Of a DNA stretch of 64,000 nt, positions 28,160 through 36,585 are shown one piece after another. Under the pieces are notes generated by a model. It made no database searches, was not told the origin of the DNA, and saw only the letters and a program-made list of their open reading frames with translations. The first letter of the stretch is position 1, and the number at the start of each line of letters is the position of its first letter. The position numbers were made by a program, and so were the translations under genes. Origin of the DNA: Saccharicrinis sp963663905 (GTDB taxonomy: Bacteria > Bacteroidota > Bacteroidia > Bacteroidales > Marinilabiliaceae); NCBI GenBank assembly GCA_963663905.2, contig OY760657.1, forward strand, positions 2,790,001-2,854,000, read 5' to 3'.

Positions 28160-28567
28160 ATGAAAAGTTCAGCATCAATAACTCGATTGGGTTTAATAAT
28201 ATTTATTTTATTATTTGGAATTGCAAATGAATCATTTTGTCAGCTTCCGGATACTATTATTAAAGCCACTCAAAATGCAAATGCACAAGAACTATCTCAA
28301 TATTTTAATGGAAAAATTGAATTGGTTTTACCTCAAAAGTCAGGTGTTTTCAGTGATTCTCAGGCTAAACTTGTATTGGAAGACTTTTTTAAACATAATC
28401 CAATAAAAAGCTTTAGGATAATACATCAGGGTAAGCGTGAAAACTCAGCTTTTGCAATTGGTAAATACCAAAGTACTAATAATGTTTACAGGTTCTATTT
28501 TTTAACTAAAAACAAAGAAAATAAAACTTATATACATCAAATAAGAATTGAAAAAGAAGATGATTAA
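28160..28567 (+). CDS. DUF4783-like periplasmic protein
   Basis: A 135-aa protein with a signal peptide (1-28, ...ESFCQ) and a small NTF2-like/cystatin-like alpha+beta domain (SQYFNGKIELVLPQ, KSGVFSDSQAKLVLEDFF, FAIGKYQSTNNVYRFYFL). It matches the DUF4783 family known from Bacteroidota, which is commonly next to nadC. Function unknown. Its 3' end overlaps the nadC start codon by 8 bp, implying translational coupling. Confidence 0.75.
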   Translation: MKSSASITRLGLIIFILLFGIANESFCQLPDTIIKATQNANAQELSQYFNGKIELVLPQKSGVFSDSQAKLVLEDFFKHNPIKSFRIIHQGKRENSAFAIGKYQSTNNVYRFYFLTKNKENKTYIHQIRIEKEDD

Positions 28568-29405
28568 CGAAAGTACACTGAATGCAATTATTGATAATGC
28601 TATTCGCGAAGATGTTGGCGATGGTGATCATTCCTCTCAATCATGTATACCAGAAACTGCCATTGGAAAAGCACAACTATTAGTTAAAGAAAATGGGATA
28701 ATTGCAGGAGTAGATATTGCAAAAAGAGTTTTTAAGAAATTTGATCCAAATATAAAAATAGAATCTTTTATTGAAGATGGTACCGAAGTAAAAGTTGGTG
28801 ATGTTATCTTTATTGTTGAAGGTAAAGTTCTTGACTTACTTAAAGCAGAACGTTTAGTATTGAATATTATGCAACGCATGAGTGGCATTGCTACAAACAC
28901 AAACATTTACGTTAAAAAACTGGAAGGTCTTCATACTAAAGTATTAGATACTCGTAAGACAACTCCCGGCTTAAGAGAAATTGAAAAACTTGCTGTGAAA
29001 ATTGGCGGTGGAGTAAATCATAGAATAGGTTTATATGATATGATTATGCTTAAAGATAACCACATTGATTTTGCAGGTGGAATTGAAAAAGCAATTCATT
29101 CAGTTCATGAATATCTGAAAGCAAACAATAAAGATCTTAAAATTGAAGTTGAAGTCAGAGATTTTGATGAATTAGATGAAGTACTTAGAGTTGGTGGGAT
29201 TCACAGAATAATGTTGGATAATTTTACTCCTGAAGAAACAAAAAAAGCAGTTGACTTAATTGCAGGCAAATTTGAAACAGAATCATCTGGCGGAATAACA
29301 CTTGATACACTTAGAGATTATGCAGAATGCGGTGTTGATTATATTTCGGTTGGAGCATTAACGCATCATATTAAAAGTATGGATTTAAGTTTAAAAGCTT
29401 TATAA
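28560..29405 (+). CDS. nadC: Nicotinate-nucleotide diphosphorylase (quinolinate phosphoribosyltransferase)
   Basis: A 281-aa enzyme of de novo NAD synthesis, converting quinolinate and PRPP to nicotinate mononucleotide. The start is the ATG at 28560 inside the end of the DUF4783 gene; the in-frame TTG at 28548 is less likely. Motifs are EDVGDGDHSS, ERLVLNIMQRMSGIAT, DTRKTTPGLR, VGGGVNHRIGLYDMIMLKDN and EVEVRDFDE, ending in SGGITLDTLRDYAECGVDYIS. Length normal. nadA and nadB are not in the window. A terminator follows. Confidence 0.95.
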   Translation: MINESTLNAIIDNAIREDVGDGDHSSQSCIPETAIGKAQLLVKENGIIAGVDIAKRVFKKFDPNIKIESFIEDGTEVKVGDVIFIVEGKVLDLLKAERLVLNIMQRMSGIATNTNIYVKKLEGLHTKVLDTRKTTPGLREIEKLAVKIGGGVNHRIGLYDMIMLKDNHIDFAGGIEKAIHSVHEYLKANNKDLKIEVEVRDFDELDEVLRVGGIHRIMLDNFTPEETKKAVDLIAGKFETESSGGITLDTLRDYAECGVDYISVGALTHHIKSMDLSLKAL

Positions 29406-29427
29406 AAAACATACAAACTAGATATTT

Positions 29428-29463
29428 AAAAGTTGGTTAAGAAATTAGCCAACTTTTGTTTTT
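29428..29463 (+). terminator. Rho-independent terminator after nadC
   Basis: AAAAGTTGG pairs with CCAACTTTT over 12 nt, followed by GTTTTTT. Confidence 0.85.
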
Positions 29464-29656
29464 TATAAACATAATACTCTGGCTTTTTTCTTCTTTATTT
29501 CTTATTTTTAGTTAGAGAGATAACGCATATCGTTTATACTTTACACACATTAAGATGAAATAAGCCATTAGTAATTGTAAAATCTATTTATTCAATTATT
29601 TAAGGTTACTAAAGGTAAGTTCCATCTAATTCATTTAACTAATAAAAATTAATGAT

Positions 29657-30028
29657 ATGAAAAATGGATCAATACAATTGATGGACCTGGAGCTTGAACA
29701 TATCTTATGGAAAAAAAGACTTGAGTTATTTATTAATGAAGTGGATTTAATGGTATCTCAAAACAATAAGCTACCTGTTGAAAGAAAAAAAGATTCTTTA
29801 AACCCAATTGAGCTATTAGCTCTGGAAGAACATAAAGACAATCTTATAAAATTAAAAAGCAGAATTGATATTAAAGAGCAGGAATTAAAATTCTACAACA
29901 AAGATTTTCCAATAACATTTGATCATGAGTATTATAAAGATCATTTGGAACTTAGACAGAAAAATCATCAACTTCAAGAAATTCATCTTGACAGAATAAG
30001 GGATATCATAAAAGAAATTGGAATATAA
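29657..30028 (+). CDS. Small coiled-coil protein, function unknown
   Basis: A 123-aa, highly charged cytoplasmic protein, almost wholly helical, with heptad-like stretches (EHKDNLIKLKSRIDIKEQEL, ELRQKNHQLQEIHLDRIRDI). No family recognised and no signal peptide. It has its own ATG preceded by an A/T-rich leader and stands alone between nadC and the nuclease-family gene, 95 bp upstream of the latter. Coding is supported by the full-length open frame and normal composition. Confidence 0.65.
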   Translation: MKNGSIQLMDLELEHILWKKRLELFINEVDLMVSQNNKLPVERKKDSLNPIELLALEEHKDNLIKLKSRIDIKEQELKFYNKDFPITFDHEYYKDHLELRQKNHQLQEIHLDRIRDIIKEIGI

Positions 30029-30123
30029 ATACCATAAAGTCGAAATTAAATGTATATTTAGCGTCGTAGCAATAGTTGTTAAATATGAAGATAAATCTCT
30101 TCTTTATAAATATTTATAAGTAA

Positions 30124-31152
30124 ATGAATACAAAAAAATTAATGATAATATGTTTATTATCTATATTTCTTTATCAATGTAAAAATCAACCTTCCCAAAA
30201 ACGTATCATTGCATTTTACAATTTGGAAAACTTATTTGATACAATTAATAATCCGGAAGTAAGAGATGGAGAATTTACTCCTGAAGGTTTTAGAAAGTGG
30301 GACTCAAAAAAGTACACTTCTAAAATAGAAAAAATGAGCAAGGTAATATCCAATCTTGGTGAAGATGTAAAAATGAATGCTCCTGATATTATTGGTGTTT
30401 GCGAAATTGAAAACAAAGGGGTACTTGAAGATTTATGTTCCAATTCTAATTTAAGTAAATATAATTATCAAATTGTACATCATGATTCTCCAGATAAAAG
30501 AGGTATTGATGTTGCTTTGTTATATAAACCAGAATCGTTTAAAGTAATTGACAACAAATTATTTCCTTTAATTATTCATGATATTGATTCCGGTTATAGA
30601 ATTTACACCAGAGATCAATTATTAGTCAAAGGAATTTTAGATTCTGATACAATAAATATTATTGTTAACCACTGGCCAAGCAGATATGGAGGCGAACAAA
30701 GAAGTCTTCCACATCGTAAAGCTGCAGCTATGCTTAACAGACAAATCATTGACTCTTTATTAAGTAAAAATAAGAATGCAAAAATAATCACAATGGGTGA
30801 TTTAAATGATAATCCGACAAATGAATCCATTTCAAAATACCTTTTAAAAGAAGACCAGGAACTTAGTTCTAAGGATAAGCTTTACAATCCAATGACGAAA
30901 ATATTTAATTCAGGTAAAGGATCTTTATATTACAAAGGAAAATGGGATTTATTTGATCAGATTATTATCTCAAACTCTCTTATTAGTACTACAGAAGGGT
31001 TATCTCTGGATACTACAGTTGTATACAACAAACCATTTTTAATTCAACAGGATGGCAAATTCAAAGGAAATTTATTACGTACTTTTGGAGGCAAAACATA
31101 TTTAGATGGTTATAGTGATCACTTACCTGTATATATTACATTAAAAGAATAA
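30124..31152 (+). CDS. Endonuclease/exonuclease/phosphatase family lipoprotein
   Basis: A 342-aa lipoprotein (lipobox LYQC, Cys19) with the EEP fold: FYNLENLFDTINN at the metal-binding start, GVCEIENKGVLEDL (catalytic Glu), NHWPSRYGGEQRS, MGDLNDNPTNESI (Asp-Asn pair) and DGYSDHLPVYITL (terminal Asp-His). The family contains nucleases and sugar- or lipid-phosphate phosphatases; an envelope-anchored enzyme could scavenge phosphate or nucleotides from extracellular DNA. Substrate not predictable. Confidence 0.87.
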   Translation: MNTKKLMIICLLSIFLYQCKNQPSQKRIIAFYNLENLFDTINNPEVRDGEFTPEGFRKWDSKKYTSKIEKMSKVISNLGEDVKMNAPDIIGVCEIENKGVLEDLCSNSNLSKYNYQIVHHDSPDKRGIDVALLYKPESFKVIDNKLFPLIIHDIDSGYRIYTRDQLLVKGILDSDTINIIVNHWPSRYGGEQRSLPHRKAAAMLNRQIIDSLLSKNKNAKIITMGDLNDNPTNESISKYLLKEDQELSSKDKLYNPMTKIFNSGKGSLYYKGKWDLFDQIIISNSLISTTEGLSLDTTVVYNKPFLIQQDGKFKGNLLRTFGGKTYLDGYSDHLPVYITLKE

Positions 31153-31201
31153 TAAAGATATTAGAGAACTATCATTACTTACTCTTTTGTAGAATTAAGT
31201 T

Positions 31202-31633
31202 ATGGCAAGAGGAAATAAGAAGCAAAAGTTAGGAGGATCTGCTGGCCAAAACAGAAAAAATTCTGATGATTTTTTAGTTCAGAACCTTAAAAAACCAAAT
31301 ATCAAAGAAACATCATCCGGTCTGCAATATGAAATTATTAAAGAAGGCGAAGGTGATTCACCTGTAGAAGATAGTATTGTAATTGTTCAGCAAAGAGCCA
31401 TGCTTCTTGGAGGTAAAATTCTTGATGACACTTATAAAGAAAATTCAACTATGGAATTTAAATTAAGTGAAACAATTGAAGGATATCAGGAAGCACTAAT
31501 GATGATGAAACCAGGAAGTCGTTATAAGTTTTTTGTCCCTCCTGAACTTGGATGGGGTAAAAAAGGCTCTGGTGGCAGAATCGGACCAAATGCTGTTGTA
31601 ATATTCGATGTAAATCTTGTGGAGTTTTATTGA
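31202..31633 (+). CDS. FKBP-type peptidyl-prolyl isomerase
   Basis: A 143-aa cytoplasmic protein: charged N-terminal tail (about 1-35) and one FKBP domain with SSGLQYEIIKEGEG, the flap-like segment, IEGYQEALMMMKPGSRYKFF and PPELGWGKKGSGGRIGPNAV before the final VIFDVNLVEF strand. It speeds cis-trans isomerisation at Pro bonds during folding. It ends 10 bp before the convergent cobalamin transporter operon. Confidence 0.88.
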   Translation: MARGNKKQKLGGSAGQNRKNSDDFLVQNLKKPNIKETSSGLQYEIIKEGEGDSPVEDSIVIVQQRAMLLGGKILDDTYKENSTMEFKLSETIEGYQEALMMMKPGSRYKFFVPPELGWGKKGSGGRIGPNAVVIFDVNLVEFY

Positions 31634-31643
31634 TATAAAAACA

Positions 31644-32645
31644 TCAATAAACTTCCATTATTTTTTCCATTAGATCCTGAATCTTAGTGCACTCCAAAAC
31701 CTTTTGATTGCTCTTAAATAGACAAAAATTATTTACACCATTGGCTGAAACCGTAATTTTATAATCTGAGTCCGATTGTACCGTTTTATAGCCTAAACGA
31801 TATAAAGCTCTTCTCACCCACTGTGCTGCAACATCATTTCCTTCAATTGCAACAGGTTTACTATGAGTTCTATGATATTTAAATGAGCCAGACATATTAT
31901 CAAACACAATTCCTTCCCTTTCAAAAAAGGCTTTAAAATCATTTGATAAGACAAGGTCTTCAGGAATCCCTACTTTTAAGTCTTTACCCTTGGCTAACAA
32001 CCATATTTTATCTGCAATTTGGAGGGCCATCTCTAAATCATGAGTAGACAAAAGAATTCCTCTACCTTTTTCGCATGACAAACGCTTAAGCAGTTGCATT
32101 ATTTCCAATTTAGCAGGTAAATCTAAAAAAGCAGTTGGTTCATCGAGTATGATAAAAGGAGTTTCCTGAACTAATGCTTTTGCTATCATTACCTTCTGTC
32201 TCTCTCCGTCACTCATTTTATCAATACTCTTGTATCGATACTCACTTAAACCAACTTCATCAATAGCCTTATCTATTAGTTGTATATCATGTTTTGTAAG
32301 CTTTCCAAAAAAACCGGTATAGGGCGTCCTTCCTAAAGAAACTAGCTCAAAAACAGTGAGGTTTTGTATCTGTATTCTATCTGTTAAAACCACACTAACC
32401 ATCCTTGAAACCTTGGATTCCTGTAATAAATTCAGATCTTGATCTCCATAAAAGACAGTTCCTTTTAAGGGCTTTAAAAATCCCGAAAGCGTTTTAATTA
32501 AGGTTGACTTACCTGCACCATTAGGACCAAGTAAACAAATAAATTCCCCTTCCTTCACTTCGACGTTGATACCTGAATGTAATGGTGCTGAATCTACATT
32601 ATACCCAACTGACAAATTATCTACTTTCAACAACTCCTTATTCAT
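31644..32645 (-). CDS. btuD: Cobalamin ABC transporter ATP-binding protein (BtuD-like) with C-terminal extension
   Basis: A 333-aa ATPase. Walker A is GPNGAGKST, the signature motif MSDGERQKV, Walker B FIILDEPTAFLDL, H-loop STHD. The ABC core ends near residue 245; the remaining ~85 residues (from HSKPVAIEGNDVAAQWVRRA) form an extra alpha/beta domain absent from E. coli BtuD. It is the last gene of the btuF-btuC-btuD order, behind a cobalamin riboswitch, which fixes the substrate as a corrinoid with good confidence; by family alone it could equally serve Fe-siderophores. Confidence 0.88.
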   Translation of the reverse strand: MNKELLKVDNLSVGYNVDSAPLHSGINVEVKEGEFICLLGPNGAGKSTLIKTLSGFLKPLKGTVFYGDQDLNLLQESKVSRMVSVVLTDRIQIQNLTVFELVSLGRTPYTGFFGKLTKHDIQLIDKAIDEVGLSEYRYKSIDKMSDGERQKVMIAKALVQETPFIILDEPTAFLDLPAKLEIMQLLKRLSCEKGRGILLSTHDLEMALQIADKIWLLAKGKDLKVGIPEDLVLSNDFKAFFEREGIVFDNMSGSFKYHRTHSKPVAIEGNDVAAQWVRRALYRLGYKTVQSDSDYKITVSANGVNNFCLFKSNQKVLECTKIQDLMEKIMEVY

Positions 32646-32695
32646 CTGATTAAATTTATTTTCAACGGCCAGATGGAACTCGCCAAATTATATCA

Positions 32696-33742
32696 TTACT
32701 GGGTTAAATTTCTTCGTTTCAATATTACAGACACCACAATTGGAGCTCCAATAAGAGAAGTAACAGCATTAATAGGCAATGCACCGTCAAACCCCGGAAG
32801 TCGGGCTATTACATTGCAAAACAATGCCAAACAAGCACCAAGTACCATTACTGCAGGAATCAAAACTGAATGATCTGCTGTTTTAAACAATCCTTTACAT
32901 AAGTGAGGCACTGCTAAACCTAAGAAAGCAATTGGACCACAGAATGCAGTAACTGTTGCAGTTAACAATCCAGTTACAACCAATATCCCTAATCTTGATC
33001 GTTTAATATTCAAACCTAAATTTGATGCATAATTTTCACCCAACAACAATACATTTAATGATTTTATGAGAAATAATGAACCTATTAAGCCTAATACTAT
33101 TAAAGGCACAAAAATTAAATGTTTATCCCAGGATATATTATTAAAAGAACCCAATTCCCATACAACATAACTTTTTATATCCTCCTTTGCACTAAAAAAT
33201 TGTAACAACCCCACAATTGCACTAGAGGCATATCCAACCATAATACCCACTATCAATAACATTGCATTATTCCTAAGTTTGCGTGCCAAAAACAAAACAA
33301 CAAATAACACTCCAAATGCACCAAGAAAAGCAGCCAGAGATATTGTTATAACACCAAATGAACTCGCAATTAAACTTGATAATCCACCAAAAATCCCAAA
33401 TGATAAAACTACAATTGCAACCCCTAAACCTGCTCCCGAACTAATACCCAAAATAGATGGGCCAGCAAGCGGATTTCTAAATAAGGTTTGCATTTGAAGT
33501 CCTCCAACAGCTAATGCAGCTCCGGAAAGTAACGCTGTTACAGTTTGAGGAAACCTGGACTTTAATAGAATATTACCCCATATCTCATTTTCCGCTCCAT
33601 AACCAAACATCCATTTAATGATTACCGGAAACGGAATATAAACAGAACCAAGTGAGATATTAAGAAATAATAGTGTCAATAACAGTATAGCTAAACCTAA
33701 AAAAGCAGCATTTTTTCTACCTTTTGCCCATTCTCCTTGCAT
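32696..33742 (-). CDS. btuC: Cobalamin ABC transporter permease (BtuC/FecCD family)
   Basis: A 348-aa membrane protein with about ten helices. Family signatures are RFPQTVTALLSGAALAVGGL, QTLFRNPLAGPSILGISSGA, VWELGSFNNISWDK, LNIKRSRLGI, FCGPIAFLGLAVPHLC and DGALPINAVTSLIGAPIVVSV near the C-terminus. It forms the inner-membrane channel for corrinoid uptake. Its start lies 3 bp after the substrate-binding gene. Confidence 0.92.
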   Translation of the reverse strand: MQGEWAKGRKNAAFLGLAILLLTLLFLNISLGSVYIPFPVIIKWMFGYGAENEIWGNILLKSRFPQTVTALLSGAALAVGGLQMQTLFRNPLAGPSILGISSGAGLGVAIVVLSFGIFGGLSSLIASSFGVITISLAAFLGAFGVLFVVLFLARKLRNNAMLLIVGIMVGYASSAIVGLLQFFSAKEDIKSYVVWELGSFNNISWDKHLIFVPLIVLGLIGSLFLIKSLNVLLLGENYASNLGLNIKRSRLGILVVTGLLTATVTAFCGPIAFLGLAVPHLCKGLFKTADHSVLIPAVMVLGACLALFCNVIARLPGFDGALPINAVTSLIGAPIVVSVILKRRNLTQ

Positions 33743-33745
33743 ACC

Positions 33746-34882
33746 TTATTCTTTTGTCAGCTTTTTATAAAAAACAGGTTCATAATCCTTTAATAATTCT
33801 GGATGAAACAATTTGACGAAGTCAGATAAAATTACATCCGGTTTAAGCAAACCTTCTTCATAATATTGTGAGTCAAAAGTATTTGAAAAGAAAATTTCTT
33901 TTTCTCTAAAGGCCTTAAAATCAGCATAACGAGGATCTTCTTTTTTTAATACAGAATAACTATATTCTCCAGGAAAATTCACAAGCAAGGTCCAATAATC
34001 ACAATCCCCTGCAGCCTCATATACCGTTTCAAAATCATAGGTTAATGAACCTACTCCATCCCTGTCTTTAAATATATAATCAACACTTGCATCCCTAAAG
34101 AAATTAGCTTTATAACTCTGCGCTGCAGGAGCATACCAAATACCTTGAAAAACCTTTCCTGAAAAAACCGTAGGTTTAACTTTTGCCTTAGCTGCTATAG
34201 ATTTAACTTCTTCATATTTTGCTGCAACACTAGCTACTTTTGCCAAAGCTTCTTTCTCTTTATTAAAAAAGGCAGCAAAATAAACCAACCATTCAACTCT
34301 TCCCAGTGGTGTATTTTCAAGATAACTGCTATTTGTAACTACATTTATACCAGCTTCTCTTAAAGGACCGTAATAATCGTCTTTAAAAGGAGAAACCATC
34401 ATAATATCTGGATTTAAAGACAACACCACCTCCATATCTGGAGCATATGCAGTTCCTATATTTTTAATATATCCATCCTTTATACCTTTAACAACCTTTT
34501 TGTTAGATACATATTCTGGTTCAGCCATACCAACCAACGACATTATCTCGTTCAATTCATTGGCATAACAAATCTGGGTAGAAGCAACAGAAACCCATCT
34601 ATTTACAGGTACTTTTATTGAACCCGGATTATCTTTAAGAAATGCAGAATCTGAAGATAATACAATTTGATATGGAGCAGCTAGTGAATCCCATGGATGA
34701 AGTACTTCAATAACCTTATGCTTTGAAAAATACTTAATAGAGAAGCGATTTGCATAAACAGGATTGTAAATGGAATCAGCTTTCACTAATACTGGACCCT
34801 GAGTTTTTACTGAGTTTTTATTTGTACATGAAACAAAAAAACACAATACAATAAAGAAAATAGAAAAATACCTTAACATCAT
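33746..34882 (-). CDS. btuF: Cobalamin-binding periplasmic lipoprotein (BtuF-like)
   Basis: A 378-aa lipoprotein (lipobox FVSC, Cys19) of the periplasmic binding protein class III (helical backbone). Segments such as TQICYANELNEIMSLVGMA, DMEVVLSLNPDIMMVSPF, GRVEWLVYFAAFFNKEKEAL and a C-terminal VILSDFVKLFHPELL fit this fold. First gene of the uptake operon, directly downstream of the cobalamin riboswitch. No TonB-dependent BtuB gene is in the window. Confidence 0.88.
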   Translation of the reverse strand: MMLRYFSIFFIVLCFFVSCTNKNSVKTQGPVLVKADSIYNPVYANRFSIKYFSKHKVIEVLHPWDSLAAPYQIVLSSDSAFLKDNPGSIKVPVNRWVSVASTQICYANELNEIMSLVGMAEPEYVSNKKVVKGIKDGYIKNIGTAYAPDMEVVLSLNPDIMMVSPFKDDYYGPLREAGINVVTNSSYLENTPLGRVEWLVYFAAFFNKEKEALAKVASVAAKYEEVKSIAAKAKVKPTVFSGKVFQGIWYAPAAQSYKANFFRDASVDYIFKDRDGVGSLTYDFETVYEAAGDCDYWTLLVNFPGEYSYSVLKKEDPRYADFKAFREKEIFFSNTFDSQYYEEGLLKPDVILSDFVKLFHPELLKDYEPVFYKKLTKE

Positions 34883-34914
34883 AACTTTTACCTCCCGAAA
34901 GGTTCATGAAACAT

Positions 34915-35065
34915 TCCTCATGGCAGGTTTTCCGACTTTCTTTATGAGTACCTTCCCATTAATTATAACAGTGGTATTTTTCTCACCCAAAACAGGTAGA
35001 ATACGGCTGCGGGCACAGTTCCTGACTCCTTAAATAATTAAGCTACAGGATTCCCTTTCAAAATA
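34915..35065 (-). promoter_or_regulatory. Cobalamin riboswitch
   Basis: On the minus strand the leader of btuF carries the class elements in order: GAAAGGGAATCCTGT, GGAACTGTGCCCGCAGCCGT, ATACCACTG, and the B12-box-like segment AAGTCGGAAAACCTGCCATG, ending about 33 bp before the btuF ATG. Binding of adenosylcobalamin to such leaders blocks expression of uptake genes. The order and conserved blocks are visible directly; a covariance model search (Rfam cobalamin family) would settle boundaries. Confidence 0.9.
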
Positions 35066-35092
35066 CATACATGTATTTACCATAAGAGCTCA

Positions 35093-35100
35093 CAAAAGTA
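35093..35100 (-). promoter_or_regulatory. Putative -7 box of the btu operon (TACTTTTG)
   Basis: Minus-strand TACTTTTG, just upstream of the riboswitch; transcription would start near 35086, about 205 nt before the btuF ATG. Confidence 0.55.
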
Positions 35101-35103
35101 CAT

Positions 35104-35141
35104 AAAAAAAGGCTGTGAAATATATAACACAACCTTTTTTT
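35104..35141 (-). terminator. Terminator after the Cse60-like gene
   Basis: AAAAAAAGG-C-TGTG pairs with CACA-A-CCTTTTTTT (one mismatch), 20 bp beyond the stop at 35161; the A- and T-runs allow function on either strand. Confidence 0.75.
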
Positions 35142-35160
35142 ATCAATTTCTTTATACGAT

Positions 35161-35352
35161 TTAAGCTTCGTAAATTATTAATGCTGAGTATGTATTAACA
35201 CCCTGACTTGAGTGTGCAGAATACTTTACATCTATTAATTTATCAGAATCAATACTCTTCTCTGTAATATATTCATTAATCTGCTGATCTATTGCTTTAT
35301 CAAAATCATCTAATCCGGTATATTGAAAATGTTTTGTTTTAATCTTTGACAT
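35161..35352 (-). CDS. Small Cse60-like protein, function unknown
   Basis: A 63-aa protein ending in VNTYSALIIYEA. The layout (QYTGLDDFDKAIDQQINEYI, then DKLIDVKYSAHSS, then a Tyr-Ser-Ala-Leu-Ile-Ile-Tyr-Glu end) resembles the Cse60 family named in Bacillus but found in non-sporulating bacteria too. Small alpha/beta cytoplasmic protein; monocistronic between two terminators. Family call is moderate, the role unknown. Confidence 0.65.
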   Translation of the reverse strand: MSKIKTKHFQYTGLDDFDKAIDQQINEYITEKSIDSDKLIDVKYSAHSSQGVNTYSALIIYEA

Positions 35353-35466
35353 AACAAAAAGTTTTTAAGAGTTAATAATCTTCTTCAATGTTTATCTATT
35401 ACGCAAAAGATTAAATTTTGATACATAAAAAACTCACAAAGTTGACCAACTGTAAGGATTTTATTA

Positions 35467-36492
35467 CTAATACACTTCCATCCAGGCTGTAAATCTCTGG
35501 AAATCTTTATGATGATCAGAAAGCCACATTAATACATCTTCATTATGCTTACAGCTACTAATAAAATAGCTAAATGGTTCCGACAAATTATTGTTTGCTA
35601 TCTTCGAAAAGAAATTAACATAAAACTCCCACCAGAAACCATCTTTATCTACAGAAGATTCTGTAAGAAATTTAAACAATGCTTGATTATTCTTTGCAAA
35701 ACTGATTAGTTGCGACTCTGCATTTTCCAATTCATCTTTATCGTTATTCTCTGCTGCTTTCATTAAACTTATCGCTAACTCTGCAGGACCGAAATCACTA
35801 TATTTATAACCCGCGTTTACCAACATAATATCTCTTCTTCCTTTCATTGTCACCCCTTGATTCCACAGAGATTGCAGTAAATCATAAGCAGTACTACTTC
35901 TATCACTATCTTGCTCTATCAGTAAGAAATAATACAAAGGCAACATACTTTGTACTCTTTCTCCTTTATCAAACATTATATATGCAAGTAATAAATGACT
36001 ACTTCCATGTTTAGGTTCAATTTCTATGGCAGAAATAGCATATTCCTGAGCCTCATCATACTCTTTAGCATTAAATAACGACAGAGCCAGATTGTATCTT
36101 AACAAATAATTTCCTGGATACTTTTTAATACCTTCTTTATACATTTTTCTGGCTCGATGCTCTCTACCTAAATTTTCCCATGCCGAACCATTAATTAAAT
36201 ATGCATCTTCTTGATATTCTTCATCTCTACTAATTAGTTTACCACTATATAAAGCAGCGTTTTCATTTTCGTTTAATGCTAAATAGGTTAACGCCAATTC
36301 GTAACATGCGATATTAGACGATTTATCATACTTATACGCTTGTTTAAAAAAATTAAGCGCGTCTTCATAATTTCCTATTTCATACTCCGATGAACCTCTT
36401 GAAATCAATGTCTCAAAATCACTTGTTTGCGCATTTACTCCTCCCAAAACTCCAAATACCACAAATGCTATAATCAATACCTGCTTCAACAT
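35467..36492 (-). CDS. TPR-repeat periplasmic protein
   Basis: A 341-aa protein with a signal peptide (1-21, ...GVNAQ) and about four tetratricopeptide repeats between 25 and 200 (GSSEYEIGNYEDALNFFKQA, ELALTYLALNENENAALYSG, LALSLFNAKEYDEAQEYAIS). The C-terminal half is helical without recognised domain. Likely a scaffold for envelope proteins. Followed upstream by the DUF4837 gene on the same strand with a 93-bp gap. Confidence 0.75.
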   Translation of the reverse strand: MLKQVLIIAFVVFGVLGGVNAQTSDFETLISRGSSEYEIGNYEDALNFFKQAYKYDKSSNIACYELALTYLALNENENAALYSGKLISRDEEYQEDAYLINGSAWENLGREHRARKMYKEGIKKYPGNYLLRYNLALSLFNAKEYDEAQEYAISAIEIEPKHGSSHLLLAYIMFDKGERVQSMLPLYYFLLIEQDSDRSSTAYDLLQSLWNQGVTMKGRRDIMLVNAGYKYSDFGPAELAISLMKAAENNDKDELENAESQLISFAKNNQALFKFLTESSVDKDGFWWEFYVNFFSKIANNNLSEPFSYFISSCKHNEDVLMWLSDHHKDFQRFTAWMEVY

Positions 36493-36585
36493 ATAATGCT
36501 TTATTATTTTACTCTTGGCAAATAAACTAATTATTATTCAAAGACTTAACTTTACTCCTTAAAAAAAATGTTAATACTCCATTTT

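Noticed and set aside
35161..35352. 63-aa protein as another RiPP precursor
   Set aside because: No Cys, no shared leader, stands alone between terminators and resembles Cse60.
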